Counted from the stretch's first letter, positions 55,076 through 63,614 are shown. The stretch: DNA of 64,000 nucleotides from Ferruginibacter sp. (GCF_028288465.1 NZ_JAQBNR010000048.1:56325-120324), one strand, 5' to 3'. Notes: a model not told the origin generated them from the letters alone. Numbers and translations are program-made.

Positions 55076-55495
55076 TTATTTTTGTTCTTTATCATGATTA
55101 AACATCCAGTTAATCCCAAATTGATCTGTCAGCATTCCAAATCTTGCACCCCAAAAAGTATCCTGCAATTCCATTGTTATATTGGCCCCTTCGCTTAATG
55201 CTGCAAATGTTTTATCAATAGATGCAGGATCTTTAAAATTCAGGGAAAGACTGATATTGCTTCCGTTAGTAACTGCCATTTCCGGAGGACAATCACTTAC
55301 CATCAGTGTCAACTGATCTGCCTGGAAGGCAGCATGCATAATTTTATTTTTCATGGCATCTGATGAAGGCGTGGGCGATTCACCAAATGTTTGCTGATGC
55401 AAAATTTTACCGTCCAGCGCCCTTGCATAAAATGCCAATGCCTCTGCAGCATTGCCATTAAAATTCAGGTATGGTACTATTGCTTCCATGATCAT
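55076..55495 (-). CDS. VOC-family (PhnB/glyoxalase-like) protein
   Basis: A 139-residue protein with two beta-alpha-beta-beta-beta half-modules of the vicinal-oxygen-chelate fold: AIVPYLNFNGNAAEALAFYARALDG and SNISLSLNFKDPASIDKTFAALSEG...TFWGARFGMLTDQFGINWMFN. It resembles the PhnB/3-demethylubiquinone methyltransferase-like group, whose substrates are mostly unknown. It starts at 55495 (a second ATG two codons later is possible). It lies inside the nuo operon between nuoE and the NTF2-like gene. Confidence 0.85.
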   Translation of the reverse strand: MIMEAIVPYLNFNGNAAEALAFYARALDGKILHQQTFGESPTPSSDAMKNKIMHAAFQADQLTLMVSDCPPEMAVTNGSNISLSLNFKDPASIDKTFAALSEGANITMELQDTFWGARFGMLTDQFGINWMFNHDKEQK

Positions 55496-55506
55496 TTATT
55501 TTAGAA

Positions 55507-56010
55507 TCAATTATTGATAGCCGCCTTTTGCCTGCACTCTTCAACAATCGCATCTACTTTTTCTTTTGTCAGGTGTTCCCTGTAGGTTTTACCCAATTGC
55601 ATCATAGGCGCATAACCACACGCTCCCAAACATTCCACCGTTTTTAAAGTGAACAACCCGTCTGCAGTTGTTTCCCCAACACCAATATGCAGTTTTGATT
55701 TTATATAGTCGATGATGTTGTCACTGCCATTCACCATGCAGGGCCCCGTTTGGCAAACTTCAAATAAATATTTTCCTACCGGCTTTAAATTATACATGCT
55801 GTAAAAACTGGCCACTTCGTATACTTCAATCGGTTCAATCTGCAGCAGGGTTGCCACATAATCCATCACAGGCGTATCCAGCCAGCCACCGAACGTATCC
55901 TGCGCCATGTGCAGTACCGGCAGCAGGGCACTTTTTTGTTTGCCTTCGGGATAGCGCTTTATTATCTCGCTTACCTTGTCTAACTTCTCTTGTGAAAACT
56001 GCACATTCAT
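55507..56010 (-). CDS. nuoE: NADH-quinone oxidoreductase subunit E
   Basis: A 167-residue thioredoxin-like [2Fe-2S] subunit with cysteines in VCQTGPCMVNG and VECLGACGYAPM, forming the NADH-input module with NuoF. The gap upstream holds a 10-bp direct repeat that overlaps the start codon. Confidence 0.95.
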   Translation of the reverse strand: MNVQFSQEKLDKVSEIIKRYPEGKQKSALLPVLHMAQDTFGGWLDTPVMDYVATLLQIEPIEVYEVASFYSMYNLKPVGKYLFEVCQTGPCMVNGSDNIIDYIKSKLHIGVGETTADGLFTLKTVECLGACGYAPMMQLGKTYREHLTKEKVDAIVEECRQKAAINN

Positions 56011-56035
56011 AATTGCTAATTCTTAATTCATAATT
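56005..56035. repeat. 10-bp direct repeat overlapping the nuoE start
   Basis: ATTCATAATT occurs at 56005-56014 and 56026-56035, with CTAATTCTTAATT between. The first copy covers the nuoE start codon. Confidence 0.7.
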
Positions 56036-56038
56036 ATT

Positions 56039-57259
56039 TTACGCATCCAATTCGCCTGCAATTAAATTTAAACTGCTCATGGTAATCACAGCATCACTTA
56101 ACATACCGCCTTTTACCAACTCTTCAAATGCCTGGTAATAAATAAAACATGGTCTGCGGAAATGGAGCCTGTAAGGTGTTCTGCCTCCGTCGCTGATGAG
56201 GTAAAAACCAAGCTCGCCGTTGGCGCCTTCAACTGAACTGTATAGCTCGCCAACCGGAATATCTGTTTCTCCCATGATGATTTTAAAATGATAGATCAGC
56301 GCTTCCATTTTGGTATATACATCCTTCTTCTCGGGCAAGTAATACGCAGGACTGTCAGCGTGAAATACCTCTGCTTCGGTACCCTTAAATTCTTTTACTT
56401 TATTATAAGCCTGCTGTATTAAACTGATACTTTGCCACATCTCATCATTGCGCACTAAAAAACGATCGTAACAATCACCAGTTTTTCCTACAGGAATGGT
56501 AAACTCAAAATCTTCGTAAGAGCTGTAGGGCGTATGCACCCTTACATCATAATCAACCCCCGCTGCCCTTAAGTTGGGGCCTGTAAATCCGTAGTTCAGC
56601 GCACGCTCAGCACTGATAGGGCCGCAACCAATCGTGCGCTCCATAAAGATGCGGTTACGGTTAAACAGCTTTTCAAATTCTCTTAACTGCACCGGATATT
56701 CTGCTAAAAATTTTTCTAACTTTTCAAAGGCAGTATTGGTGAAATTTCTTTCAAAACCACCTATACGGCCAATGTTGGTTGTAAGCCTCGATCCGCAAAC
56801 TTCTTCATAAATTTCATAAATCAATTCCCTGTATTGCATCAGGTATAAAAATCCCGAAAAGGCGCCGCTATCAACACCAACAATAGAATTACAGATTAAG
56901 TGATCTGCAATTCTTGCCAGTTCCATGATGATGATGCGGAGATAATCCACCCGCTTTGGCAATGTAACTCCCAGCAATCTTTCGCAGGTAATATGCCAGC
57001 CCATATTGTTAATGGGAGAAGAGCAGTAGTTTAACCGGTCGGTCAACGGTGTGATCTGGTAAAGCGGTCTGCGCTCAGCCAGTTTTTCAAACGCCCTGTG
57101 TATATAACCTACTGTTGAAACAGATTTTAAAATACGTTCCCCATCCAGCTCAAGTATATTTTGAAATACGCCATGCGTGGCGGGGTGAGTAGGCCCAAGG
57201 TTAAGTGTGGTCGTTAATTTTTCAATACTTCCTTCCGGTAATAAAATGTGATCGCTCAT
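56039..57259 (-). CDS. nuoD: NADH-quinone oxidoreductase subunit D
   Basis: A 406-residue 49-kDa-type subunit lining the quinone pocket. It contains LNLGPTHPATHGVFQ, the conserved GYIHRAFEKLAE, and ends with a hydrogenase-like arginine/aspartate tail (MSSLNLIAGELDA). The ATG at 57259 is preferred over a TTG four codons upstream. Confidence 0.96.
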   Translation of the reverse strand: MSDHILLPEGSIEKLTTTLNLGPTHPATHGVFQNILELDGERILKSVSTVGYIHRAFEKLAERRPLYQITPLTDRLNYCSSPINNMGWHITCERLLGVTLPKRVDYLRIIIMELARIADHLICNSIVGVDSGAFSGFLYLMQYRELIYEIYEEVCGSRLTTNIGRIGGFERNFTNTAFEKLEKFLAEYPVQLREFEKLFNRNRIFMERTIGCGPISAERALNYGFTGPNLRAAGVDYDVRVHTPYSSYEDFEFTIPVGKTGDCYDRFLVRNDEMWQSISLIQQAYNKVKEFKGTEAEVFHADSPAYYLPEKKDVYTKMEALIYHFKIIMGETDIPVGELYSSVEGANGELGFYLISDGGRTPYRLHFRRPCFIYYQAFEELVKGGMLSDAVITMSSLNLIAGELDA

Positions 57260-57314
57260 ACCCTGACCCAAACGGGCTTTTATTTTAATTTACAATTGTC
57301 GTTACCAAATTCAA

Positions 57315-57821
57315 CTATCCCCTGCCAAACATTTCATCATCCTTATCAATACGCGTTTGGTCTTCCAGTGGAAATTCTTTTCTCATCGGAAAATAATCCA
57401 TTTCATCCACGTTTAATATTCTTCTTAAATTAGGATGACCTTTAAAATTAACGCCGAAGAAATCATATGTTTCCCGTTCCATAAAATTGGCGGAAGCATA
57501 TAATGCAGTTGCACTGAACACGTCAGGCGTATTGATATCTGTAAACACTTTCAGGCGCAAACGGATGTTATCACTAAGGTTATGGAGATGATATACTACT
57601 GCCAGTTCTGCACCTTTATTGGCTGGGTAATGCACTGCCTGCAAATCTGTTAAAAACTGAAATTTTAATTCAGGATCGTCGAATAAAAACTGTAGTATTT
57701 TTAAGTTAAGGTCTTTAGGGGCGGTAAAGGTTAGCATGCCATAAGGTTGTACCCAATCTGTTAGCTCTTCACCAAATTTATCTGTAAGTTTTTGCTGTAT
57801 CAGTTCGTTTGTTAAGGACAT
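57315..57821 (-). CDS. nuoC: NADH-quinone oxidoreductase subunit C
   Basis: A 168-residue 30-kDa-type subunit with the signature ERETYDFFGVNFKGHPNLRRIL. NuoC and NuoD are separate genes here, not the NuoCD fusion seen in E. coli. Confidence 0.95.
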   Translation of the reverse strand: MSLTNELIQQKLTDKFGEELTDWVQPYGMLTFTAPKDLNLKILQFLFDDPELKFQFLTDLQAVHYPANKGAELAVVYHLHNLSDNIRLRLKVFTDINTPDVFSATALYASANFMERETYDFFGVNFKGHPNLRRILNVDEMDYFPMRKEFPLEDQTRIDKDDEMFGRG

Positions 57822-57835
57822 GTAGCTTGTAGCTT
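57822..57835. repeat. Tandem 7-bp repeat directly before nuoC
   Basis: GTAGCTT occurs twice head-to-tail (57822-57828 and 57829-57835), abutting the nuoC start codon. Confidence 0.7.
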
Positions 57836-57884
57836 AGACATTTATTGTAATTACCGGGGCCAAAGCTTGCCGGCAGTTGATAGT

Positions 57885-58445
57885 TTATTGTATTCCGTAA
57901 CTTTCCAACAGGTCTTTGTATTTTTCACTGGTTCTTCTGCGCAAACTTTCCTGGCCAATCAGTTCCTGTATTTTTAAAAAGCCATCCAATATCGCTTCCG
58001 GCCTTGGCGGACATCCCGGCACATATACATCTACGGGTATAATTTGATCAATGCCTTGCAACACAGAGTACGTATCAAAAATCCCACCACTGCAGGCACA
58101 GGCTCCAACTGATAAAACCCAGCGGGGTTCGGCCATCTGCAGGTATACCTGGCGTAAAACAGGCCCCATTTTTTTTGAGATAGTGCCCATTACCATTAAT
58201 AAATCGCACTGACGTGGAGAGAAGCTCATGCGCTCAGCGCCAAACCTGGCTATATCGTAATGACTGGCGGCTGTTGCCATAAATTCAATACCACAGCAAG
58301 AGGTAGCAAAAGGTAAAGGCCAGATAGAATTTTTGCGTGCAAGACCAACTACTTTCTCGAGCGAGGTAGCCATAAAACCATCCCCCATCATGCCTTCGGG
58401 AGGTTCAACTGTTTTAAGTTTTGCATTATATTGTACAGGACGCAT
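57885..58445 (-). CDS. nuoB: NADH-quinone oxidoreductase subunit B
   Basis: A 186-residue subunit holding the N2 [4Fe-4S] cluster, with TSCCGIEFMA (paired cysteines), GACACSGG and VYVPGCPPRPEAIL. The ATG at 58445 was chosen because the sequence from there (MRPVQYNAK) fits the family; an upstream open frame would add an unrelated stretch. Confidence 0.95.
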   Translation of the reverse strand: MRPVQYNAKLKTVEPPEGMMGDGFMATSLEKVVGLARKNSIWPLPFATSCCGIEFMATAASHYDIARFGAERMSFSPRQCDLLMVMGTISKKMGPVLRQVYLQMAEPRWVLSVGACACSGGIFDTYSVLQGIDQIIPVDVYVPGCPPRPEAILDGFLKIQELIGQESLRRRTSEKYKDLLESYGIQ

Positions 58446-58557
58446 AATCTTAATTTGAAAATTTAAAAGTTGCTCAATATAAAAATTGATGCCTGAAAAA
58501 GTAAACAATAAACGGGGAACAATGTTGCCATCTCCCAATCAAAATCTTTACACATTA

Positions 58558-58953
58558 TTAATCTTCCCAATCCAGTGCTCCTTTTTTTATGATATAAATA
58601 AATCCTGCAATAAACAATCCTACAAACATCACTACTGCTCCAAAACCACTCCACCCCAAAGCCCTGAAATTAACCGCGTAAGGATAAAAAAAGATGACTT
58701 CCACATCAAATAACACAAACAGAATGGCTACCAAAAAATATTTAATGGCCATCGGCTGACGGGCATTTCCCTGTATTTCGATTCCACTTTCAAAATTTTG
58801 CAGCTTATCAGAAGTATGTCTTTTAGGACCAAAAAAATGTGTTAAGCCCATCATTGTAGCAATGAAGCCGATGGCAAACACTAATTGCAGTACAATCGGA
58901 AAATAATTACCCGCATTGTTAACTGCATTGGCTTGAAGAATAAAAAATTGCAT
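58558..58953 (-). CDS. nuoA: NADH-quinone oxidoreductase subunit A
   Basis: A 131-residue three-helix subunit with FESGIEIQGNARQPMAIKYFLVAILFVLFDVEVIFFYPYA (conserved FDVE) as the landmark region, shown here in abbreviated form only: FESG...FDVE. The start at 58953 fits the family length; an upstream ATG at 59022 would add a spurious extension overlapping the promoter. It is the first gene of the 14-subunit complex I operon, which is a proton-pumping NADH:quinone oxidoreductase of the inner membrane. Confidence 0.95.
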   Translation of the reverse strand: MQFFILQANAVNNAGNYFPIVLQLVFAIGFIATMMGLTHFFGPKRHTSDKLQNFESGIEIQGNARQPMAIKYFLVAILFVLFDVEVIFFYPYAVNFRALGWSGFGAVVMFVGLFIAGFIYIIKKGALDWED

Positions 58954-58957
58954 ATGG

Positions 58958-58987
58958 CAAAAATAAGGCAGCAGGAGCAAAAAACAA
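58958..58987 (-). promoter_or_regulatory. Promoter of the nuo operon, leaderless spacing
   Basis: On the minus strand TTG (58985-58987), a 19-base spacer and TATTTTTG (58958-58965) match the Bacteroidota TTG-N19-TAnnTTTG pattern. Only four bases separate the -7 element from the nuoA ATG, so the 5' leader is nearly absent. Confidence 0.75.
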
Positions 58988-59006
58988 TCTAAGCATTTAA
59001 AAAGAA

Positions 59007-59036
59007 AATCCCCCGTCAGCAAAATGACAGGGGATT
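59007..59036 (-). terminator. Terminator after the TPR protein gene
   Basis: On the minus strand AATCCCC(T)GTCA pairs with TGAC(G)GGGGATT with one mismatch and a six-base loop, followed by TTTTCTTTTT. It ends the transcript of the TPR gene and insulates the nuo promoter. Confidence 0.85.
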
Positions 59037-59057
59037 GTATAATTTATAGTAATTATC

Positions 59058-60740
59058 CTAATTTTTTTTTGCTGGCTTAGCAGGTTTCGCTGGCGTTTTG
59101 GGCGGTGCCGCAGGCCTTGCCGGTTTCTGAAGGGCTTCTTTGTTACTTGCAGCTTCAGCGTCTGCCGGATCAAGAGATAAAATCTTATCACAGTACTCAA
59201 TTGCTTTTGCATTGTCCTTCTTTACATTGGCGTAATACGCTACAAAGTATTTGTAACTGCCAATTACCTGAGGCTTATACTTAACACTATCCACCATGCC
59301 TACAGAAATTGTTTTTTCGAAGTCTGCATTTGCCAATGCCTGCGCCATAGTTGAATCAATACCCCATTTAGACTTTGCAGCCATATAATATCCAAAAGCG
59401 TCATCCGGAAATTTTTGACTGTACTGGTTAAACACATTTATTGCTGCATCGTAACTTCCTACCCGGAAGTAATTAAAACCTGCGTTGTATAAATCCACCT
59501 TACCCGGGGCACGTTTTACTGAAATAACCTTACTGTACCAGTCCGCTGCTTCTTTATATTTTTTCTGAGCTTCATAGCTGGCTGCCATAGATTTGAGGTA
59601 ATTTACCTTGTTTGCTTCCAGGGTATCCAGGGCTACGGCTTTGTCTACATATTTGCCGGCAATAGAATCATTCCCGGGAAATTTCAACAGAACAGATGCA
59701 TAGGTAGAATAGTCTCCCATTCCAATGATGCTGGTGTCGGCTGCCTGGAAATATTTTTCAAAAGAAGCTTTTGCGTTAACTGAATCTTTTAATTTATTGT
59801 AAGCGTATGCTTTAATACCAAATAATTTAGGATACGGAGTAGGATCGCTGCCGATACATTCATCTGCTTTTTTTACAGCGTCGGCAAACAATGCCTGTGC
59901 ATATAAAATAGAAGCTCTTAAATAACAATTTTTGGGGTTGTCATCAGTATTGGCAAGAAATTTATCCAGGTATTGTGCAGACTTCGGAACATCTGTAGTA
60001 TAATATAAATTGTACAAATTTTCGTAAACAGGTGCATAAGCCGGATCTTTCGCAATCGCTTCATTATAATACTTCATATAAATCTCTTCCTGATTTGCTC
60101 CCTGTGTTTGGTAAATTTTACCAATCCGGTAAGATGCCCGGGCATACTTTGGATTTAACGCCAGTGCCGCTTCGTAGGCAATCTGTGCCTGGCCGCCATC
60201 ACCGGTTTTTTTGTATGCATCGCCCAGGTTAACATACACATCCGGGTCATTCATCTTTTTAACAGCGGTAGCTATTTTTAATTTGTCAATAGCATAGGCA
60301 GCATCTCCATCTTTCGCATTCACATTGGCAAACCCCACGGCATTTAACACCGGTACACTCTTACCCTGGGAAAGGCTGATGGCTGTTTCAAAATGATTCC
60401 TTGCATCCTGATCTTTGCCCTCAAGTAATTCAATGTGACCAATGCCTGCAAGCAGTAACGGGCTGTTACTGTTGGCGAGTAAAGTTTTTTGATATAGCGC
60501 TTTTGCGTCAGCTACCTCCTTTGCTGTTTTATCATCCGGCATTATCATGGTCTGCCCAAGCCAGTAGACAGCGTCAACATCATTGGGATTAGCCGAAACC
60601 AGCTTTTCAAAAGCAGCCTTGGCACTTTTGTATTTTTCGTAATACAATAAGTTTTTACCCTGATCAATCGTCTGTGCTTTTAAATTGACCGAAAGCATCA
60701 AAACAGCTAAAAGCAGCACTCCAGATTTCATTTTTTTCAT
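59058..60740 (-). CDS. Exported TPR-repeat protein
   Basis: A 560-residue protein with a signal peptide (MKKMKSGVLLLAVLMLSVNLKAQ, cut as LKA-Q), followed by roughly ten tetratricopeptide-like helical pairs from about 25 to 535. Examples are ARASYRIGKIYQTQGANQEEI and DNAKAIEYCDKILSLDPADAEA. The tail is Pro/Ala/Lys-rich (KTPAKPAKPAKK). It probably acts as a periplasmic scaffold. Because it is next to a PstS-like lipoprotein and TonB on the same strand, a role in an energised envelope process is inferred. The ATG at 60740 was chosen because it starts the signal peptide. Confidence 0.88.
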   Translation of the reverse strand: MKKMKSGVLLLAVLMLSVNLKAQTIDQGKNLLYYEKYKSAKAAFEKLVSANPNDVDAVYWLGQTMIMPDDKTAKEVADAKALYQKTLLANSNSPLLLAGIGHIELLEGKDQDARNHFETAISLSQGKSVPVLNAVGFANVNAKDGDAAYAIDKLKIATAVKKMNDPDVYVNLGDAYKKTGDGGQAQIAYEAALALNPKYARASYRIGKIYQTQGANQEEIYMKYYNEAIAKDPAYAPVYENLYNLYYTTDVPKSAQYLDKFLANTDDNPKNCYLRASILYAQALFADAVKKADECIGSDPTPYPKLFGIKAYAYNKLKDSVNAKASFEKYFQAADTSIIGMGDYSTYASVLLKFPGNDSIAGKYVDKAVALDTLEANKVNYLKSMAASYEAQKKYKEAADWYSKVISVKRAPGKVDLYNAGFNYFRVGSYDAAINVFNQYSQKFPDDAFGYYMAAKSKWGIDSTMAQALANADFEKTISVGMVDSVKYKPQVIGSYKYFVAYYANVKKDNAKAIEYCDKILSLDPADAEAASNKEALQKPARPAAPPKTPAKPAKPAKKN

Positions 60741-60806
60741 TTGCGTTACAATTAAAACTTTACAATGATAATTAATTTTATACCTAATTGCCAAAAACCT
60801 TCTGTA

Positions 60807-61763
60807 TTATTTTACTAATTTTTCATTAATCTTCACGCTCCTTATACCGAAGCCAATTTTGCTCGAACCAAGATAGGCTCTTTTAAAAATAAGCTGTCCT
60901 CTTTCAAATCGCATAAAATTAACAAACCCCATACCAAGCCCGTTGTGATTTTCCTTTAATACATAATACAACCCTCTTATCAACGGGTAACGCTTTGTCA
61001 GGATACCCATTTGATTAGGCTTAACATAAGGTGAATCCTCACATTGATCACACCTTACGTACGCAATTTTTACCTTCTTCAACAGGTTCAGTTGCGCTGT
61101 GTCTTCGGGGTTACCAATCCAACTGATGCCGACAAGCCCGATTGCGTTTACATCTGAAGCCACATAATTTAATACCTCCTGGCTGCTTCTAACGGCTTTT
61201 ACAACACCAGTATCAAATACTTTGCCTTTTAGTATACTGTCAATTGCGAAGCGTACCGTGCTGGTAGCGCTGAGGCCATCAAATATTACCCGTTGCCTTT
61301 TACCCAATTTGCCCGCAAGCTGCTCCTGTAAACGTTTTACGGAAAAAAAAGTATCCGTGTTATTGGCATTTACCACTACTGCTACTGCATCTGTTGCTAT
61401 CCTGTCGTACTGCGGCACATATCCCAGTGTATCAGCAAAATATTGCTCTTCTTTGCTGCTCAGCCCCCGCGTAACTATTACCAGCCTGGTGGCCGAATCG
61501 TTTAATATATCTTTCAGGCACTCCGCCTCCGGCTTATACTGCACATTAATAGTTGTATTGGGATAAGCAGATTCGAACACTTTGACCTCCTCATCAATCA
61601 CCGGTTTAAATGATTCATCCACACTGATGTTAATCTTTCCAGAAATTGGGGTATCAAGCAATACTTTACTTTTCTTAGGCTGGCGGCAACCTTGTGCGGA
61701 TAGTATGATACAAAGCAAAACGCACCAGGCTATGGCCGCCAGTTTAGATATTGTTACCGTCAT
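60807..61763 (-). CDS. PstS-like substrate-binding lipoprotein
   Basis: A 318-residue protein with a lipoprotein signal (LCIILSAQGC, cysteine near 26) and a type II periplasmic-binding fold (ISVDESFKPVIDEEVKVFE; LVIVTRGLSSKEEQYF; DAVAVVVNANNTD; ...GISWIGN). It resembles phosphate-binding PstS-like proteins, but no phosphate transporter genes are near. It has an extra CDQC pair near 242. Its ATG overlaps the stop of the small membrane protein by one base (TAATG), so the pair is translationally coupled. The ligand is unknown. Confidence 0.88.
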   Translation of the reverse strand: MTVTISKLAAIAWCVLLCIILSAQGCRQPKKSKVLLDTPISGKINISVDESFKPVIDEEVKVFESAYPNTTINVQYKPEAECLKDILNDSATRLVIVTRGLSSKEEQYFADTLGYVPQYDRIATDAVAVVVNANNTDTFFSVKRLQEQLAGKLGKRQRVIFDGLSATSTVRFAIDSILKGKVFDTGVVKAVRSSQEVLNYVASDVNAIGLVGISWIGNPEDTAQLNLLKKVKIAYVRCDQCEDSPYVKPNQMGILTKRYPLIRGLYYVLKENHNGLGMGFVNFMRFERGQLIFKRAYLGSSKIGFGIRSVKINEKLVK

Positions 61764-62020
61764 TAGTTTACAAAATAGTTTTTTTTATATCCCCGGTAAA
61801 TCCGGAAAGCACCATATACCCAGCAAACAACCGCAAAAATTTTGATCATAGTTGGATCATACTGATCAATAAAATGGGCGGTATATCGGGTGGGGAACAT
61901 AAAAAAGAAACCTGCCAGCAGCATAAAGGCACCCATGCCGTAATTAGTGATGGAACGCATCCTGATCATCCCTTTTTGCCTTTCTGATAAAGGTTCGTTC
62001 TCAAATTCTTCCAGCGCCAT
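61763..62020 (-). CDS. Small conserved membrane protein of unknown function
   Basis: An 85-residue protein with an acidic N-terminus (LEEFENEPLSERQKG) and two hydrophobic helices at about 28-45 and 58-76, connected by a short loop with aromatic residues. No family is recognised. It is between tonB and a PstS-like lipoprotein gene and is coupled by a one-base overlap to the latter. A role in the same envelope complex is possible but only inferred. Confidence 0.78.
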   Translation of the reverse strand: MALEEFENEPLSERQKGMIRMRSITNYGMGAFMLLAGFFFMFPTRYTAHFIDQYDPTMIKIFAVVCWVYGAFRIYRGYKKNYFVN

Positions 62021-62100
62021 AATTTATTAATAATTAGCAAGTTTTTAAATAAGTTGTCAAAAAGGGCCGGAAGGGCAAATTACAAAATTAATAAGGATAA

Positions 62101-62898
62101 TTAGTCCGCAGGTACAAACTTTATCGGAATGGTAAAATTCACTGCTACGTTTTCTCCTTTTGCTTTACCGGGAACCCAATCGGGCATTTTTTTCAACACC
62201 CTTATTACTTCCCTGTTAAAAATGTCCCCACCATCTTTTACAACAGCAAACCGCTGTAGCTTGCCATCAAATCCTACCACAAAGCTTACATTTACACTCA
62301 CCATTTCCCCTTCTTCCATTTCTTTAGGATTAACCAGGTTATGTTCTAAAAATTTGCGCAAGGCGTCAATACCGCCCGGGTAAGATGGTTGTACTTCGGG
62401 ATGATCAACTGGAATTGTTTTATCTGCTACAGGTATTGCCACAGCGGCCGCTTCGCCTGTTCCTTCTGGAGCGGAAGGTGCTACAGGAATGTGTGCTGCC
62501 GGATCACCTGTAACATTTACACTGCTTATTCTGTCTTCCGGTGTAATTTCAGATAGTGTGTCTGTCTTAACATTATTTGCAACAATTGTTGGGGGCATTA
62601 ATTTCTTTTGCGGTGCTACAGGTTGTTTTGGTTTGGGTAACTCCTTTGGAGGCTTCACATCTTCTTTGATTTGAGTTATTGTAGTCACAAACATTTCGGG
62701 TATCGCTGCACTACCGTGTTTCCTGTCAGGGATAAAAGTAAAAGCACATAAAAAAGTAGCTACGCCAAGTGTAATACCGATTGACTTAAACAGCCGGTGG
62801 TTATAAAACTTGCGCAGGGTATAGGCGCCATAAAGCTTATTTCTTTTGTCAAAAATAATGTCCAAAACATCCGTTTGCATGATAGTTTCGCTGTTCAT
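62101..62898 (-). CDS. TonB-family energy transducer, second copy
   Basis: A 265-residue protein with the same N-terminal pattern as the first TonB (DVLDIIFDKRNKLYGAYTLRKFYNHRL), a membrane helix at about 38-55, a Pro/Lys linker (KPPKELPKPKQP) and a C-terminal TonB domain (PSYPGGIDALRKFLEHNL; FVVGFDGKLQRFAVVKDGG; MPDWVPGKAKGENVAVNF). The ATG at 62898 begins the conserved N-terminus; the open frame extends upstream without support. It is the first gene of the cluster ending with the TPR protein. Confidence 0.92.
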   Translation of the reverse strand: MNSETIMQTDVLDIIFDKRNKLYGAYTLRKFYNHRLFKSIGITLGVATFLCAFTFIPDRKHGSAAIPEMFVTTITQIKEDVKPPKELPKPKQPVAPQKKLMPPTIVANNVKTDTLSEITPEDRISSVNVTGDPAAHIPVAPSAPEGTGEAAAVAIPVADKTIPVDHPEVQPSYPGGIDALRKFLEHNLVNPKEMEEGEMVSVNVSFVVGFDGKLQRFAVVKDGGDIFNREVIRVLKKMPDWVPGKAKGENVAVNFTIPIKFVPAD

Positions 62899-63024
62899 TG
62901 TTGTTGGTTTTGATGTGATAGAAAAAAATTCAAAACCGGCGCCGTTCAAACTAAGATGCTGCCTGTCATCAATTCCATAATGCCATCAGCAACACCAGTA
63001 ACTATTATCTAAAAACCAAGCAAC

Positions 63025-63032
63025 TATATTTG
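63025..63032 (+). promoter_or_regulatory. -7 promoter element of the phosphatase gene, leaderless spacing
   Basis: TATATTTG (TAnnTTTG) is followed by CGC and the ATG at 63036, giving three bases between the element and the start codon. No -33 TTG is evident. Confidence 0.6.
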
Positions 63033-63035
63033 CGC

Positions 63036-63500
63036 ATGAAAATTTTGATGGTATGTCTTGGTAATATTTGCCGCAGCCCCCTCGCTGAAGGAATATTATT
63101 ACAAAAAATAAAAACAGCGGGATTGGATTGGTTTGTTGACAGCGCTGGTACTAACGGCTTTCATGTAAATGAAGCGCCCCATTATCTTTCGCAACGGGTA
63201 GCAAAAAGAAGAGGCATTGATATCAGCAAACAATTGTGCCGCCGCTTTGTGCCGGAAGACTTTGCCCGCTTTGATAAAATTTATGCAATGGCTGCTGATG
63301 TGTTGGATGAAATGAAAAAGATCAGCGGTGATAAATATGAAGCTGAGAAAGCAGACCTGTTGCTAAATGTAGTGCACCCCGGACAAAATCTTGAAGTCCC
63401 CGACCCATGGTATGGGCCTGAAGCTGGTTACGAGGAAGTGTTCGTCCTGATAGATGAAGCCTGCAATGAGCTTGTTAAAACTAACAGCATCAAAAAGTAA
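63036..63500 (+). CDS. Low-molecular-weight protein-tyrosine phosphatase
   Basis: A 154-residue phosphatase with the active-site loop VCLGNICRSPLAEG (nucleophile C7, R13) at the N-terminus and the general-acid aspartate in VPDPWYG near 121. Family length is standard. It may act on tyrosine-phosphorylated kinases or other phosphoproteins; an ArsC-type role is less likely because the loop fits the phosphatase type. The ATG at 63036 was chosen; a TTG two codons upstream is less likely. Its promoter leaves almost no 5' leader. Confidence 0.93.
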   Translation: MKILMVCLGNICRSPLAEGILLQKIKTAGLDWFVDSAGTNGFHVNEAPHYLSQRVAKRRGIDISKQLCRRFVPEDFARFDKIYAMAADVLDEMKKISGDKYEAEKADLLLNVVHPGQNLEVPDPWYGPEAGYEEVFVLIDEACNELVKTNSIKK

Positions 63501-63606
63501 TGCTAATGCCATTGTTGCAAAGGATTTGCGTTGCCATCTCATTATGAAGATCTGGTACGCACAACTTTGCTTCAGCAGATTAACCGGCCACTCCATATTT
63601 TTGAAC

Positions 63607-63614
63607 TATTTTTG
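63607..63614 (+). promoter_or_regulatory. Candidate -7 promoter elements for hisS
   Basis: TATTTTTG occurs at 63607-63614 and again at 63596-63603, 34-45 bases before the hisS start. Neither has a clear TTG at -33. Confidence 0.4.

Noticed and set aside
63596..63614. Classic -35/-10 promoter upstream of hisS
   Set aside because: No TTGACA/TATAAT-like pair was found; only Bacteroidota -7 motifs are present.
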